A stretch of 64,000 bases of DNA. It comes from Lonicera japonica. Taxonomy: Eukaryota; Streptophyta; Magnoliopsida; Dipsacales; Caprifoliaceae. Below, in pieces: positions 1 through 12,560 of this stretch. Position numbers and translations under genes: made by a program. How positions within the stretch are numbered: position 1 is the first letter of the stretch; every line of letters starts with the position of its first letter. Location: the NCBI GenBank assembly GCA_021464415.1, contig CM038466.1:31402833-31466832 (forward strand), written 5' to 3'. The notes under the pieces were generated by a model. The model was not told where the DNA came from, did not search any database, and saw nothing but the letters and a program-made list of their open reading frames with translations.

Positions 1-544
1 AAAAACACAATACTCATCCACAAAAATTAGGTCAAAAGAAAATCAAAACATGTATGAATAGAAATCACTAGAAAAGGGTGAGAATCACTCACCTAAACTA
101 TCGATAAATGGATAAAGATATCTTGAAACTAAGGAACAAGAATAATCGTTCGCAATCGTATCTCCTTCTACGCCCTAGACCAAGTCGTCTCTTCCCTTTT
201 CTCTACGTACGTTGTTTTCTTTTTCTTCTCCTTCTCCCAATATAACTAAATATATTACTATTAAATAGATAATGGGTTTAAGGCTTTAACTTAAATCTTA
301 TAAGATTAGGGCTTATAAATACTAATTATATAATAGACTTGGCCCACTTAAACTAAAATATAAGACTGACTAATTTGTTATAGTAGTCTACAAAAATAAT
401 GTTATCTAGAACCCATCTAACTCATGAATGTAGAAAATAAATAAATAAATCGTAATTATAATTATATAGACACTTAATGTAATATTACCATAATACCCAT
501 GTATTATATATAAAAGTAAAAACTTGAAATTTAGGGGTCTTACA
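1..544 (-). mobile_element. Partial LTR (minus-strand 5' end), probably Ty3/gypsy
   Basis: Read on the minus strand, the stretch begins at 544 with TGTAAGACCCCTAAATTT, a start resembling many plant gypsy LTRs. The boundary is supported by context: immediately to the right, at 545, an open hAT coding frame begins in mid-protein, as expected if an element had inserted into that gene. The other end and any target-site duplication lie off the window. The family assignment rests on the terminal sequence only. It could also be a non-autonomous element. Confidence 0.4.
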
Positions 545-679
545 CGAACAACCATTAATCAAGATAGATTGAATGGATTAGGAATATTATGCATTGAAAA
601 GGACATCTCAGAAAATCTTGGCTATGGAGATATAATTGATGATTTTGCTATTAAAAAAAGAAGGAATAAGTCATTTTAA
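545..679 (+). pseudogene. C-terminal tail of a hAT (TTF-type/ZMYM1-like) transposase
   Basis: From 545 the plus-strand frame reads through a short conserved block (QDRLNGLGILCIEKD, then DIIDDFA and a basic tail) and stops at TAA 677-679. That pattern is typical of the very C-terminus of the hAT dimerisation domain in TTF-type zinc-finger transposases, where a QxRLxxLxxLxIEKD segment is followed by an I/V-DDFA segment. Only about 44 codons remain. The 5' part is replaced by the LTR-like sequence ending at 544, so this is a truncated relic. The assignment comes from recognising the motif by eye. No BED or TTF finger is in the window. Confidence 0.55.
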
Positions 680-1587
680 GTGATTGTTTTGGTCGAAATT
701 TCATTACTACTTTTATTTTGTAGGTATGTTTTAACATGTGGTGTTGCTTTGGAAGATGAAATGTACATGAAGACTAACGATAAAACATATAAGTGCTTGA
801 ATTATTTGTTATATTGGTTTTGATAGTATGTAAACTTGTACTGTTGAATGAAGCTTGTAAACACTTCGAATTCTTAATTGTAATGTGTTTTTGGTGAAAT
901 ATATATGAAGACCATGTGAGGATAAGAGGGTCTTTACAATGTCTAAGTGTCAGCATCATCCTTAATTTTTCCTACAGCTCACTTTTTAAACTTACAAAAA
1001 ACTTGACTATTATTTTATTATTCCAATTTCAATAAAATTTATATTGAAACAAAAAAATATTCATCAAAATTTAAGGTTAGGTGTAATATTTTTTAAATAG
1101 AAACTTGATAGTTATCCTAATTTTACATCTCATATATTCCTTAGCTCAAAATATTTAAAATCCTAGGCACTAAATTCTAGTTTTTACAAATTAAAAGAAA
1201 TTTAGATAAAAATACTTTACAAAAAAAAAATTTAATTAAATTTTAAAATGTTAACTTAACAATAATCCACAACAGTGGATTTCTTTTGCATTAATAATGA
1301 CAAAGTGTCGCAAATCTAGCTCAAATTAGTGAGGTTGCTGTAGATCAATTAGCAATAAGGAACTATTATAAATTTAGCTTCAATTTCAGGCAGTGCACAT
1401 TTTGAAACCTTAATCTTCCTTATAACAGTTATGTTAAATATACAAACTCATAAAATTTGATAATCTAATATGCTATTTTAATTTTACCTTAAATTTAAAT
1501 TTTGGAATTAAGGAAAGCAATATAATAAATAAAATATAAAATTTGAAATTTAATGAGGGGTTCTCGTATTATTCTCTGCATACATTT
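680..1587. other. AT-rich non-coding sequence
   Basis: No gene, RNA or recognisable element was seen. It is the 3' flank of the hAT relic. Stops are dense in all frames and poly-A/T runs are frequent. Confidence 0.6.
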
Positions 1588-2080
1588 TAGTTTCTTCCAA
1601 AATCTTAATAAACTGAAATCAATTTTATCATAAAAAAAGAAAAAGAAAAATCAACTCTTTGTCTTATAAAATGCTTCCCATATCTTTTGTAATAAATAAA
1701 CATCACATTTATGTGATCTAGCAATAACAAAAAATGAATGATTGGTTCGCAATTTACTTTCATTTCCGGCCTATGGAATATCTAACAATGATAAATGAAT
1801 ATATATCATTCAAAAGAGAAAGCCCACACTGGCGCACAATAAAATAAAAAGTTTTTTTTTTCCTAATCTTAATTGTAACTTAATTAGTCCTAAACGGAAT
1901 CATAATATTAAGCAGAAAATGTAAAAAGATTAAGAGGCATTTTAAAGAGAATTTCTTGTCTCAATTGTTTTTAGTCCAAAAAACGTAAAGAAAGGATATA
2001 ATCATTCGATAGGCATATTAATTAGATGACATAATTTCAACGTCTCCCATAAAATTAAAACTTTAGGGTTAGTAACCACA
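1588..2080 (+). repeat. Multi-block non-coding repeat, copy A
   Basis: This is the shortest of four diverged copies. Three blocks appear in the order shared with the other copies. Block 1 (about 1588-1735) has a CTTCCAAAATCTTAATAAA start and a TTTATGTGATCTAGCA end. Block 2 (about 1798-1885) contains AAAAGAGAAAGCCCACA. Block 3 (about 1965-2030) contains TTTTTAGTCCAAAAAACG. No coding frame was found. What the repeat is remains unknown. Confidence 0.55.
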
Positions 2081-2790
2081 ATGATAATAAAAGAAATATC
2101 ATTATTGACCGTAAAATACTTTTGCTTTTTGTAAACCTAATTGCAATATTTAATTTGGGTGGATATTAGTGAAAGAGCCACGGTAATTTAAGGGCTCCAA
2201 TTGAAGAGAATCATTGATTTCTTTTTACTTTAATAATTAATGAAAATTTTAATTTTTTTTTCCTTTTTTAGCATCAATTAAACATTTGTATGCTAACCAT
2301 TCGGAACAAAAATAGCATAAATAAAAAGTCTAACTGTAAAATTTTTATTATTTATAAGCATATTTCAACTTATATGAAATTCTGTCATAATTTGCAACAT
2401 TATTTCTCTTAAAAAATTTACATTTAACAACAGTTATATGTTAAAATATTTATATATTTAAATCTTGTTTTTTGTATTCCACAAAAGAAATTGATCTTAA
2501 CGCAGGGGTGGGTCTAGGAGCCGTCTAGGGTTGTTAGTGAGGATAGTCGGTGGTGTACCAATTTTATTTTTTTCTGAGAGATGTTATAAATGTTTTAATA
2601 AGGGACATCATATTGATTGAAAAAAGAATTATTTTTAAGATATTATTTATATTTTTTCAATAAAATAAATGTAAATGATCGCTGTGGTCAAAGTCTGTAA
2701 CCGTGCTTGTCATGGTATGAAATCGAGAGAATATTAGTCATTGATGAAAATGATAACTATTTTTTCGTTGGTTTTGACTATCAAGCTACA
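2081..2790. other. AT-rich non-coding sequence
   Basis: Nothing recognisable. A small less AT-rich island near 2500-2560 has no reading frame of note. Confidence 0.5.
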
Positions 2791-3660
2791 TATTTTTGTT
2801 TCCTCCAACATCTTCATAAATTCAACTCTCTTCTTATCATTAAAAAAATAAAAAATAAAATAAATTATTACTTCATAAAATGCTTTTCATATCTTTTGTA
2901 ATAAATAAAGATCATATATATTCATGTGATCTAGCAAGCACCTAAGACCCATGATTAGTCTGGCTATGGAATCACTCATACACAGTTTATATACCGTAGC
3001 TTGGGGTTGGTAATATAATATTTATTAATTCTTCAAATTAAAAATATGTAATTACGTACATTTGATCTGTTGGTAATTAATTAAATGTGTTAATATCAAA
3101 TCTCATTTTTAACGACATTTTATAGTAATTTTCAGCCTGAAAAATGTAATTTAATAATTTTATGTACATACCAAAAACCTCATATTCACGCTTAACATAT
3201 TGTATATAAAGATATATCATGCAAAAGAGAAAGCCCACACAATAAAATACTTTTTTCTTTCTTTTCTTCATCATAATTGAAATCTTTGCTAGCCAAATTT
3301 AAAGGTTTTAAAAGTTGAAGTAAAAAATGACTAATCTCTTGTTACTTTTGCTTCAAAAAAAAAAATCTCTTTTTACTTTTTTTCTTTTAAAGCAAAGGAT
3401 GCACGGCCCCTAAAATTTTATTAATGAAAAGAGAATTACAAAGAAGTCATTTGTTTTTAGCTACAAGGAGGCAAAAAAATGTAAAAAAGTTCAAATACAA
3501 ATACGTAAAAATGGAAGGATGTATTCCTTTAATATGTTTTTAGCTTGAAGTCCAAATACGTAAAAATGGAAGAATGTATTCCTTTGATATGTACTTTGAT
3601 TATTTTTTTTTGAATCATGATATGTACTTTGATGACATCATTATTACTTACATTGTAGAA
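2791..3660 (+). repeat. Multi-block non-coding repeat, copy B
   Basis: Block 1 lies at about 2797-2955 and ends in CATGTGATCTAGCAAGCACC. Block 2 is at about 3208-3300 and contains ATATCATGCAAAAGAGAAAG. Block 3 (TTTTTAGCTTGAAGTCC, then GGAAG-ATGTATTCCTTTGATATG) lies at about 3535-3610 and is itself partly duplicated just upstream, at about 3455-3540. Block order matches copies A, C and D. No gene is seen. Confidence 0.65.
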
Positions 3661-4879
3661 GATATAAAAATATACTATGGACGATAAAGAGCTACAAAGT
3701 AAAGAGAGATATGATTATCAAGTCATTTGGCTCTTTTCTATTATTTCTTCGGTAAAATTTAGTTCTACGGTCCATGCCCTCTTTGACACCTGATGTCCTG
3801 ATCCTAGCCCATGCTTTAGAAAAATATATATATATATATAAATATACTTATTAAAATAAACTATCCGCATCCAAATAAGCACGGTAAAAATCAAACCCTT
3901 TTGTGGCTTCTAACATAGTAACATATTTATATGTAAAAGATTTTACTATACTATCAAATTCAGCTCTAGAATTCACATGATATTAATAAAAATTCATCAA
4001 ATAATATCAAAGGGATGATAAACATGCAGCTAAACCAAATATTCTTACTCAAAAAGTTTCCTAAACATCTAAAACAAGCTAAATTAAATAACATTAACTA
4101 CTAGCCCCTCCAATTTCGGTCATCCATTCTCCAAAAATCAAAACCTCGCTAAATAAAATCACACAATAGTTTTGGCAAACATGCGATTTGCTCTGTCAGA
4201 ATCTCCGAGTCAGGCCTTTATATTAAGTCCGTCAATCTCCGTATTTGTGCACATAATAATAGCCCTTCATCAGCTCATAAATTCTTAATAAGGGTCTGTT
4301 TGGTTGTATCGAGCTCTTCTAGAGTGATAGTAAACTTGGACCTCTAGCTTAAAATTAGATGGATCAAATTTTGATAAGTAATTTATACTAAATCTAAGAC
4401 ATCCCATTATAAACGAACATCTAAGACTTATTACTATAAAGTGATTGAAATAATTCTAGAGGAGATCTTATGTCCCGTTTGACTGTCCGACCTACTAGGT
4501 ATTGAACTTAGGTGCACTAGTTATGTTTAAAGTTGTATAATTACGGAGTGTGCGTTAAATTGCCATCTTTTACAGATAAACACATCACTCCTCATCGTAC
4601 AGGTAAAAAAAAAATCGCTTTTAACTGAATGAAAAAACAAGTGAGAAAATCTTGGACATGTAATTATATATCTAAATGTTAAGCATGCAGAGGGATTGAA
4701 CAAAATTATATATTTAAATTATGAAAGTATTAGATATGTGTTTGAGGGGTTTTAACAAAATGCATGTTGATTGCCTACAGACACCTTGAGTATTTGTGTT
4801 TCTTAAATTCGTCCAGAGCGATAAAGCAACTGTCCATATATATATCATATCGAAAATGCTGTTCAATTTAAGGATGAAC
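3661..4879. other. AT-rich non-coding sequence
   Basis: There is a short TA microsatellite near 3824-3842. A GGGTCTGTTTGGTTG motif near 4294 resembles plant MITE termini, but no partner inverted repeat was found. Confidence 0.5.
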
Positions 4880-5860
4880 CGCATAATTTTGTTTCTTCTA
4901 GTATCTTCATAAATTCAACTCTCCTCTTATCATTTAAAATAAAATAAAATAAAATAAGTTGTTATCTCATAAAATGATTTTCATATCTTTTATGGTAAAT
5001 AGAGATCACATTCATGTGATCTAGCAAGCACCTAAGCCCCATGATTAGTCACACTAGGTAATCACTCATATGGATAGTTTATATACTCTAGTCTTAGGAG
5101 TTCTTGTGCAATAAAATATTTATTAATTTTTTAAATTAAAAATATGCAATTATATTTGGTCCGCTGGTAAATAAATGTGCTCATATTAAAGGTCATGAGT
5201 TCAAATTCCATATTTAACGTTATTTTATAGTAACTTTCAGCCTGAAAGTGGTAATTTAGTAATTTTGTGTACATACCGAAAACCCCATATTCAAGCTTAA
5301 TATATTGTATGTATAGATATATCATGCAAAAGAGAAAGCCCACATAATAAAATACTTTTTTATTTCTTTTCCTAATCTTAATTGTAATATTTGCTAGCCA
5401 TAGGGCATAGTTTCTCACGGGATTGATCAAAGAGGTGTGTCATGTAAAAGAGAAAACCCACAGTAAAATAATTTTTGTTCTTTCTTTTATGCGAAAAAAT
5501 ACAAAAAAAGAGAGCCTCTCTACATTTAAAAAATGTAAAAAGTTAAAAATACAAAAAAAAGAGGGCCTCTCGCTACATTTGTTTTTAGCTTGAAGTCCAA
5601 AAGCTTAAAAACGGAAGGATGCATTCCTTTGATATGCATATTTGATGACAACAATGTTAGTTTTAAATTCTAAAGCATGTCCCCCATAAAATAAATAATT
5701 TTAAAATCTATTCATCGATATCTTCAAAATGAGTCTAATTTGGAATACTAAACCGTAACAATTTAATTGCAATTGTTGATCCAATATTTGACTATTTTGT
5801 AGTTTTATTTTTTGTATATACTTTTATAAAGAAAAACAAACAATTTTGCCAATATATATT
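4880..5860 (+). repeat. Multi-block non-coding repeat, copy C
   Basis: This is the longest copy. Block 1 (about 4893-5060) ends with CATGTGATCTAGCAAGCACC and then ATGATTAGTCACA. Block 2 (about 5316-5400) is partly repeated at 5436-5490. Block 3 lies at about 5580-5650. Block 4 (about 5730-5805) contains GTTGATCCAATATTTGACTA and is shared with copy D. Short minus-strand frames at 3077-3274 and 5131-5430 translate to similar peptides only because the two repeats are homologous. They show no known domain. Confidence 0.65.
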
Positions 5861-8477
5861 TTGGACAACCCTTTTTTTCTTAATTGAAGAAAGTAATGGT
5901 TTTCACCTTGTTTTATACAATACTCTTATATTCAACTGTCTATTTTTTTTATTTTTTTATTTTTTTTTTATTTTTTTTTCTGGTTTCACTGCACCGTCGT
6001 GCATAATTTTCATTTCTTTTTGTCCAGATAATTTACTATTAAAATATCAATTTCTATAAAATTAAAGGGAGACAATTAGCCCTGTCGGCCGTTACGCCCT
6101 CCGCCATTGCCCAAATGGATCAAGCCACTTTCGGGTTTTGTAATTCGGAGATAATTTGACGAGCTACGGTTAGCGTGGTCTTGCTTGACCGCATTTGTTC
6201 GAACTCCCTTCTCATTCATATATCGGTCTTTCCTAGCATTGTGCACTGGGTTCAAGAAAATTGAATGGAGTGATTAATTAGACTATTAATTTGAGAGATG
6301 CTATTCTCGATGATTATGGTACATAACTTCAGGATATTTCGGATTTGTGCCAAGCTTTTGATGTTAAATTTCTTTTCACCGTACCCCTAGAGATATATTA
6401 TCATAAGGTTAACCATAATTGGTGCACCGTACCATTAGTTGACTTGTATTGTTAATTTCTCGAATTTAGAGTAACCCGATGTTTATCTTTTGCAAAAAAA
6501 TAAAATTACGGTGAATTTCAAAGAGTTTAACTTAAAAACTATCAAAATGTTTTTGGTGCTGGTAAAAGTACTTTCAATAATCAATTTTAACAGCATTTTT
6601 TTTTTTTTAAAAAGTTATTACTATATATTTCTTAAAGCACCCATATTTAGATATGGTTGGAATTTTCAACTCTTTCTCTCTCCTCCAACTCTCTACAGCC
6701 CATGAGATTTTGTTTTCTGCGTAATATGAGAGTAAAATTGTTTAAATTTATTTATCTTTGATAATAGATTTTAGCATTTTATAATTAGCATTATAGACCT
6801 TGTAAGGAGCAAAAAAAAGACATATCTGATGAAAATTGATCAAAACAAAATGCATGACATATCATACCTCCTCACATCAAAATTCTAAAACGCCTATAAT
6901 TTTCGAAGAATCTAAACTCACTGGACTCTAACTGAATTGCATTAGGAATGAAAACATCCATTAGAGTTTTCTTAATGTTTTGGTAATGGATATTGAGTTA
7001 GATTGCTTTTAATTAACTTGGTAGCCCGGCCTCTAGAGAAAGAAAGAAGAAAAAAATTGCCATCTTTGTTAGAGTGCTCTTGTAAGTTTAAAAATTATAT
7101 ATGAGTGCTTAAACAAAGAGTGTAAAAACTAGTTTTGTAAACCATCTCTCTCCCAAATGCCCGTGCGATGTAAGATAAAGTCGACTGTCCAACCCAAAAC
7201 CAATTGGCAATAGGTGGAGTAGCTCCTAGATTTTATATATTGTTTTATGAGTATCTACTTTTTCGATGTGGGATTGATAGTCTCAATAGTAATAAAATAT
7301 ACTTTTTCGGTAAAATTATTAAACAAAATATAATATATTATGGATCCAACTTTTGAAATATTTTTGATTATATATAATACGGGTTTGAGGTTTTACACGC
7401 TATATACACCATTTGACATTGGAGTTGATTTGCATGCAGAGGAGGCCCAAGGGCCTAAGCAAAAATGTTTACGTACGCTCTTTTTTCCGATTAATTGGAC
7501 TAATATTATTAAGACTGTTGTGGTGTATTTAAAAATTGAAAGATTGAACTATACTCAGTCGAACCGATCAATTAAAAACTGAACCGAGAAAAACTGAAAT
7601 TGAAACAAGAAAAACAAACCAAAACCCAATATGTTTGGTTCGGGTTTGGGTTGTGTTAGTGCAAAATCAAACCGAATCATTGCATATATGACTCGAAAAT
7701 AACATTACGTTATTATCTAAAATTATATTCATAAGCTCTAGTAAGAACTTAACTGTTTAAAGTATCATGCATATTATAAATATGAAAGTAAATGTTTTTT
7801 TTTATCTAAATAAGTTGGATCAAGCATAAAATTAATATTTTTCTGAAAAAAAAAGTACTGCCTCACGATTTAATTTTTGTTTAAAAAAACATGTATGAAA
7901 ACCAAATAAAACTGAATCGAAAAGTTCGGTTCGGCTTTGGTTTTGAAAAATTTAAAAACCGAAATAGAACTTTTCAATTTTGGTTTGGGTCTCTTAATTT
8001 CTACCTCGGCTGAAAGCATGCCTAAATACTAGTTATTAAAAAAAAATTAGTTGAATTATTTGTTTCAGAAGAATATATAAGGCTTGGACCTTAATTTACA
8101 AGAAGAACAAATTAAACAACAATAGCTGCGATGAATTGTTAAAATCAACGAACTCACAAAGGTAATATAACAAAGAGTAAATATACTCAAAAAAGTTAAT
8201 ATATTAAAAATTAAATATGTATACATATATATATATATGTAAGATATTATGGATTTAAAACTGTTGATACAAATTTAATTTAGAAAATAAAAGTTTGCGA
8301 ATTTAAAGTGAAAATAAGCTTCAATAAGAATTCAAGAGGTTAACAATCTATTAACCTCCATTTTTGTATCTCACTACCTATTTTAAATAAAATTTCACTA
8401 AAAAATTACAAAAATACTAACAGACAAGGAGGGGTGTGGTTATGATATATCAGCCCTTCTCTATAACAGGGATTACA
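5861..8477. other. AT-rich non-coding sequence with one GC-richer island
   Basis: An island at about 6070-6240 has clearly higher GC and looks like decayed coding or transposon sequence, but no frame stays open and I could not assign it. Stretches rich in AACCGAA/GGTTCGG-type words (about 7545-7660 and 7905-7990) are low-complexity sequence common in plant intergenic DNA. No gene was seen. Confidence 0.45.
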
Positions 8478-9370
8478 TTTGCTTAAGTTGTATGTATAAC
8501 AAAAGCGGCTCTCTTCACATGCATCACGGTTACATTACAAATTTGAGTAGTACATTTATTATCCAAACTCAATTTAATTTCCTCCAACATTTTAATAAAC
8601 TGAAATTTTGTCTGATCATTAAAAATAAAACAAAAACTAACTCTTATCATATAAAATATTATAATTTGTTTGAGGTAATATATATAAAATGTTTTCTCCA
8701 TTATACCTTTTGTAGTAAATAACATTAAATTTATTTGATTCGGCAAGCATCAAAATGATTAGTCACATTTTCTCTTCCTTACAATTTACATTCAATTTGT
8801 GTTTGTCTAATGGATTATTATGAATATACATATATCATTTAAAGGAGATAGTTCAAATAATTAAATACATATTTTTTTCTTCCCTAATTAATCTTAATTG
8901 CAATATTCTCTAGCAATAACCCACAGTTCGATCAAAGAAATTGCTACGAAAATTTCAAGACTCAAATTAGTTTTTTAAGTAGATCGACAATCACTAATCT
9001 CTTGATAGTACTATATGGAATAACTGAGATATGGAATCGAAATATTATGCAAAATATGTAAAAATAGTTATGATGAAAATAAAGATTGCGTCTTAATTAT
9101 TTCTAGTTTGAGGTCCAAACACGCAGTAGAAGGATGCAATCGCTCCATATGCATGTTTGATCCATTATTTATAGTGTTAAATTTCAACTCTCATCAATAA
9201 AATTAAATTTGTTTAAATCTACTAATTTTTATCTTCAAAACAAGTCTACTCTAGAATGCAAAATTATAACAATTTAATCGCAATCGTTGATCCAATATTT
9301 GGCTATTTTGTAGTTAATATTATTATTATTTTGCTATATACTTTGTATATAAAAAAACAACTTTACCTGC
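8478..9370 (+). repeat. Multi-block non-coding repeat, copy D
   Basis: This copy has block 1 at about 8578-8765, block 2 at 8828-8920, block 3 at 9098-9165 and block 4 at 9240-9320 (GTTGATCCAATATTTGGCTA). It is the most diverged copy over block 1, with a local insertion. Shared block order shows descent from a common unit of about 0.8-1.0 kb. No coding frame is conserved between copies. Confidence 0.6.
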
Positions 9371-10364
9371 ATCTAACAATTATTAGTTAGTTTAACTAGA
9401 AAGTAATATTGTGGGAGATATGTCTAAATTATTGATTTTTTCTGAAAAAATTGCAAAAAGTATATAGTGAAAATTGGCATCGATCCACTTGATTAACATA
9501 ATAATTACAATTGAAACTTTGTGTTGTTTAGACTAAAATTCAATCCAGTGATTAGTGCAATTAAAGTTTTCTAAGGGTTTTTGTTTTTGTTTTTGTTTTT
9601 ATAAAATAACGAAGGGCACATACATTTAAAACATAAAGAAATGGCACATATCTGGAACATGAAAGATAGCGCACAGAGAAATCTCAAGTGTTGAATTCAA
9701 TAAATTATAATTTTCTTTAAACTATACGAATTTTTTTTTAATTTCCCTAAGAAGATACAATTATATGTAATTTTCCATAAATTTACTCTTAAGAATCTTC
9801 AATGAACTTGGGAAATTTTTGCTATAGTTTCAAATTATTTTCAATTTACATTATATTATTTTATTCTTGGAACTGCTTTTGATTTATTACAAATATAACG
9901 GGCAATTATATGCCAAAAATCTATTTATTGTGGTTTTAAAATTTTTAATTTAAGATTTCATACTTTTGGAAGTTTGAAAACTTAAAATGATTAAAATCAA
10001 AGTGTTTTTTTTGTTTTCATTTTTCAGATATCTCACTCATTGCTTTTTTAAATTTTGAATTTCAGATTTCATAAATTTTGAATATGGAATTTTATAGTTT
10101 TGAAAGATTAAAAACTTGATTCATAAAAAAAATATGTTTTTTTAGTCAATTAAATATTTTACTCATCTTATCTCGGCCGACTTATACGTCACCATAACTA
10201 TAATTATTTTTTTTAGTTCGAACATGAGAGTCCATAACACTTATCAGGGTATCCACCTAGATCGCTTCTATGTTATCTTAGGACTAAGGCTTGTAAGATC
10301 TACACCTAATAAATAACAAGAATTAAATGTATGATCCATTATATAAAAGCTTAGTTCTCGACAT
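9371..10364. other. Non-coding; right end may be leader of a minus-strand Tat-type element
   Basis: 9371-10200 is anonymous AT-rich DNA. The last 100-150 bases lie just downstream, on the minus strand, of the primer-binding site at 10365-10381 and are probably the start of that element's internal leader. No gag or pol sequence survives. Confidence 0.45.
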
Positions 10365-10381
10365 CCCCAGCAGAGTTGCCA
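10365..10381 (-). other. Primer-binding site of a decayed Tat/Ogre-type element
   Basis: The minus strand reads TGGCAACTCTGCTGGGG. It differs by one base from the primer-binding site of the young element at 28154 and sits, as there, one base after an LTR ending in CA. It marks 10383 as the edge of the adjacent LTR. Confidence 0.7.
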
Positions 10382-10382
10382 C

Positions 10383-11345
10383 TGTGCGAATTCGAGCCTT
10401 TTGACCTTTCCTCCACAGTTTTCTTTCTTTGTTTCTTCTTTGTTTAGGAAATTTGATTCCATTGAGAAAATGTGTTTCTGAGTCGCCAGTTTGTTTTACA
10501 AGAAAACAAACAAAAGGTTGTATAAAAGACAATCTGAAAATGAACTATCTTTCATACATTTGAAATCAGAGAATTGATAACTTATTTTGTCAAGGTTCGG
10601 GAACTACGTTACGAATTAGGAAGGTGTTAGGCACCCAATTTGCCCTTTCGGTCTCTTAATGGATCATGTATTTAATTCATATTTTAAATATCTTGTAAGT
10701 AGTTTGAATTACTTTCAAGGTAATCCTTCCGGATAAATTCAATTTAAAACAGTATTTATGAAATCAGACTCGAGCTTTATGAGCGCCTACGTATTCATTC
10801 GTAGAATGAAATCAAAATCTCGTAGTTCCACTTGTTTGGAAACAGTTTTTACATTTGTTTTATTTTAAAAACGTGTCAAAACTGATTTTAGTTTTTTTGT
10901 AAAACATATAAAGGACTAGTTTTGAAAGCAGTGAACTTCTTTGCAAGTTATCTAATTTTCAAGTTCAAAACTCATATTTAAATTGATAATTGAAATCAGA
11001 AGAGATGTAGAAAGACGTACCTGATGCGCTTGAAGAAGAATGAAGACTGCTTACTTGGTTCTTTCTCTCTCTAGAACTTTCTCTCTCTAAAAAACTCTCC
11101 CTAATTTTCTCTCTCTAACTTTCTCTCTCTAAGAGATTCTCTAACGATTTAGACAGAGTTTCCTCTTTCTAAAACTCACTTGAGTGTTGATGATCCTAAA
11201 TGAGACCCCAATGGTCTAATTTATAGAGAAATTTTTGCTCAAAAACACTTCAAAAAGGGCTAGCCGCAGGGGGTGCGGCTGGGGCATGCGGCTGGGGTCT
11301 ATGGCTAGCAGCCAACCGTGCCCTAATTTACAACTTAGGTTACCC
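10383..11345 (-). mobile_element. Tat/Ogre-type LTR remnant, minus strand
   Basis: The LTR 3' end is fixed by the primer-binding site beside it. Inside, about 10590-10660 is the reverse complement of the segment around 27830-27890 in the young Tat LTR (GAGACCGAAAGGGC..., then GGGTGCCTAACACCTTCC). A minus-strand TATA-like CTATAAAT lies at 11219-11226. Upstream of it, at about 11263-11310, are GC-rich AGCCGCA/TGCGGCT inverted repeats. The left boundary is firm. The right boundary is estimated from a TGTAAATTAGGG start and may be off. Confidence 0.6.
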
Positions 11346-12560
11346 ATTTTGGGGAGTCAAATACAAATATAAATTGTAAGCAAGAATCTATGACCTGTCA
11401 TGCAACTTAATTACTTATGAAATCATATAAATGTTGTAAGATCACATATATGTAATGCTTGTTTATTAAATATATATTTTATATGTATTCAATCTTGGGG
11501 TTATTTTTTTAAAAAAAATATAATAAAATAGAAAAATGGTTGAAACTATTAAAATTTTGGACGAAATTAAAATGTGTGTGATTCTTTGGTATATATGTGA
11601 GAACAATGACCTCAATTTATAACCTAGGCTAACCATTTTGGCGAGTCAAATTCATAAATAAATTGTCAGCAAGAATACGTGACCAGTCATACAACTAAAA
11701 TACTTGTGAAATCACGTAAATGTGATAAGTCATGCAACACATAAATGTAATGTTTGTTTATTATAAAAGCATATCAAAAATATACATGCATTTTATATGT
11801 TTCGATTTTAGGTATTTACTTCTAAAATCACATAAACAAAATGCTTGTTTACAATAAAAGCACATAGAATTGCATAACAAAATGCTTGTTTACAATAAAA
11901 GCACATAGAATTGCTGTGCGGTTGACTGCAAGTCGGAATAGCTGGATACGGCTAGTTATAACCAAGATTGCTTGTGTGTGACTCAGGCTTGACAAGAACC
12001 TCAAGTTACAAATATAAATTGTGAGCAAGAATATGTGACCAAATAAAAGTAGATGGAAAATTTATATTTTATACGTAGGGTTATTTTTATTTTATTTTTT
12101 AAAAAGACAAAAAGAGGGTTGAAACTATTAAAATTTTGGAAGAAATTAAAATGTATGTTGTTCTTTGGTATGTATATATGGTAACAATGATCTTAATTTA
12201 CAACTTGAGCTAGCCATTTTATGGAGCTAAATACAACTATAAATGGTGAGCAATAATCACGCAATAGTGAAATCATATAAATATAACCGGTTATACAATT
12301 TACATACTTGTGAAATCACATACATGTAATGCTTGTTTGCTATAAAAGCATATGAAAAATATACATTTTATGTATTCGTTCTTAGGGTTATTTACTTGTG
12401 AAATCACATAAACGTAATACTTGTTTATTATAAAAGTATATGGAAAATATACATTTTATATGTATTTGATCTTATTTTTATTTTTTTTAAAAAAATAAGA
12501 AGATAAAAACAGCATTGAAACTATTAAAATTTTGGAGGAAATTAAAATGTGTGTGGTAAC
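11324..12560 (+). repeat. Diverged tandem array, about four units of 190-390 bp
   Basis: Units start near 11324, 11614, 12000 and 12194. They share in order TTTACAACTTAGG-type and CCATTTTGG-type words, AAATTGT-AGCAAGAAT, GTGAAATCACATAAATGTAATGCTTGTTTA and GAAACTATTAAAATTTTGGA. A 36-bp sub-duplication (AATGCTTGTTTACAATAAAA core) occurs at about 11837 and 11879. The first about 60 bases of each unit resemble the LTR core of the TRIM at 50.7-51.7 kb read on its minus strand. No genes are present. Confidence 0.6.

Noticed and set aside
4290..4500. Possible hAT MITE (GGGTCTGTTTGG terminus)
   Set aside because: No matching inverted terminus or target duplication found.
7340..7582. 80-codon ORF
   Set aside because: AT-rich random frame with no recognisable motif or gene context.
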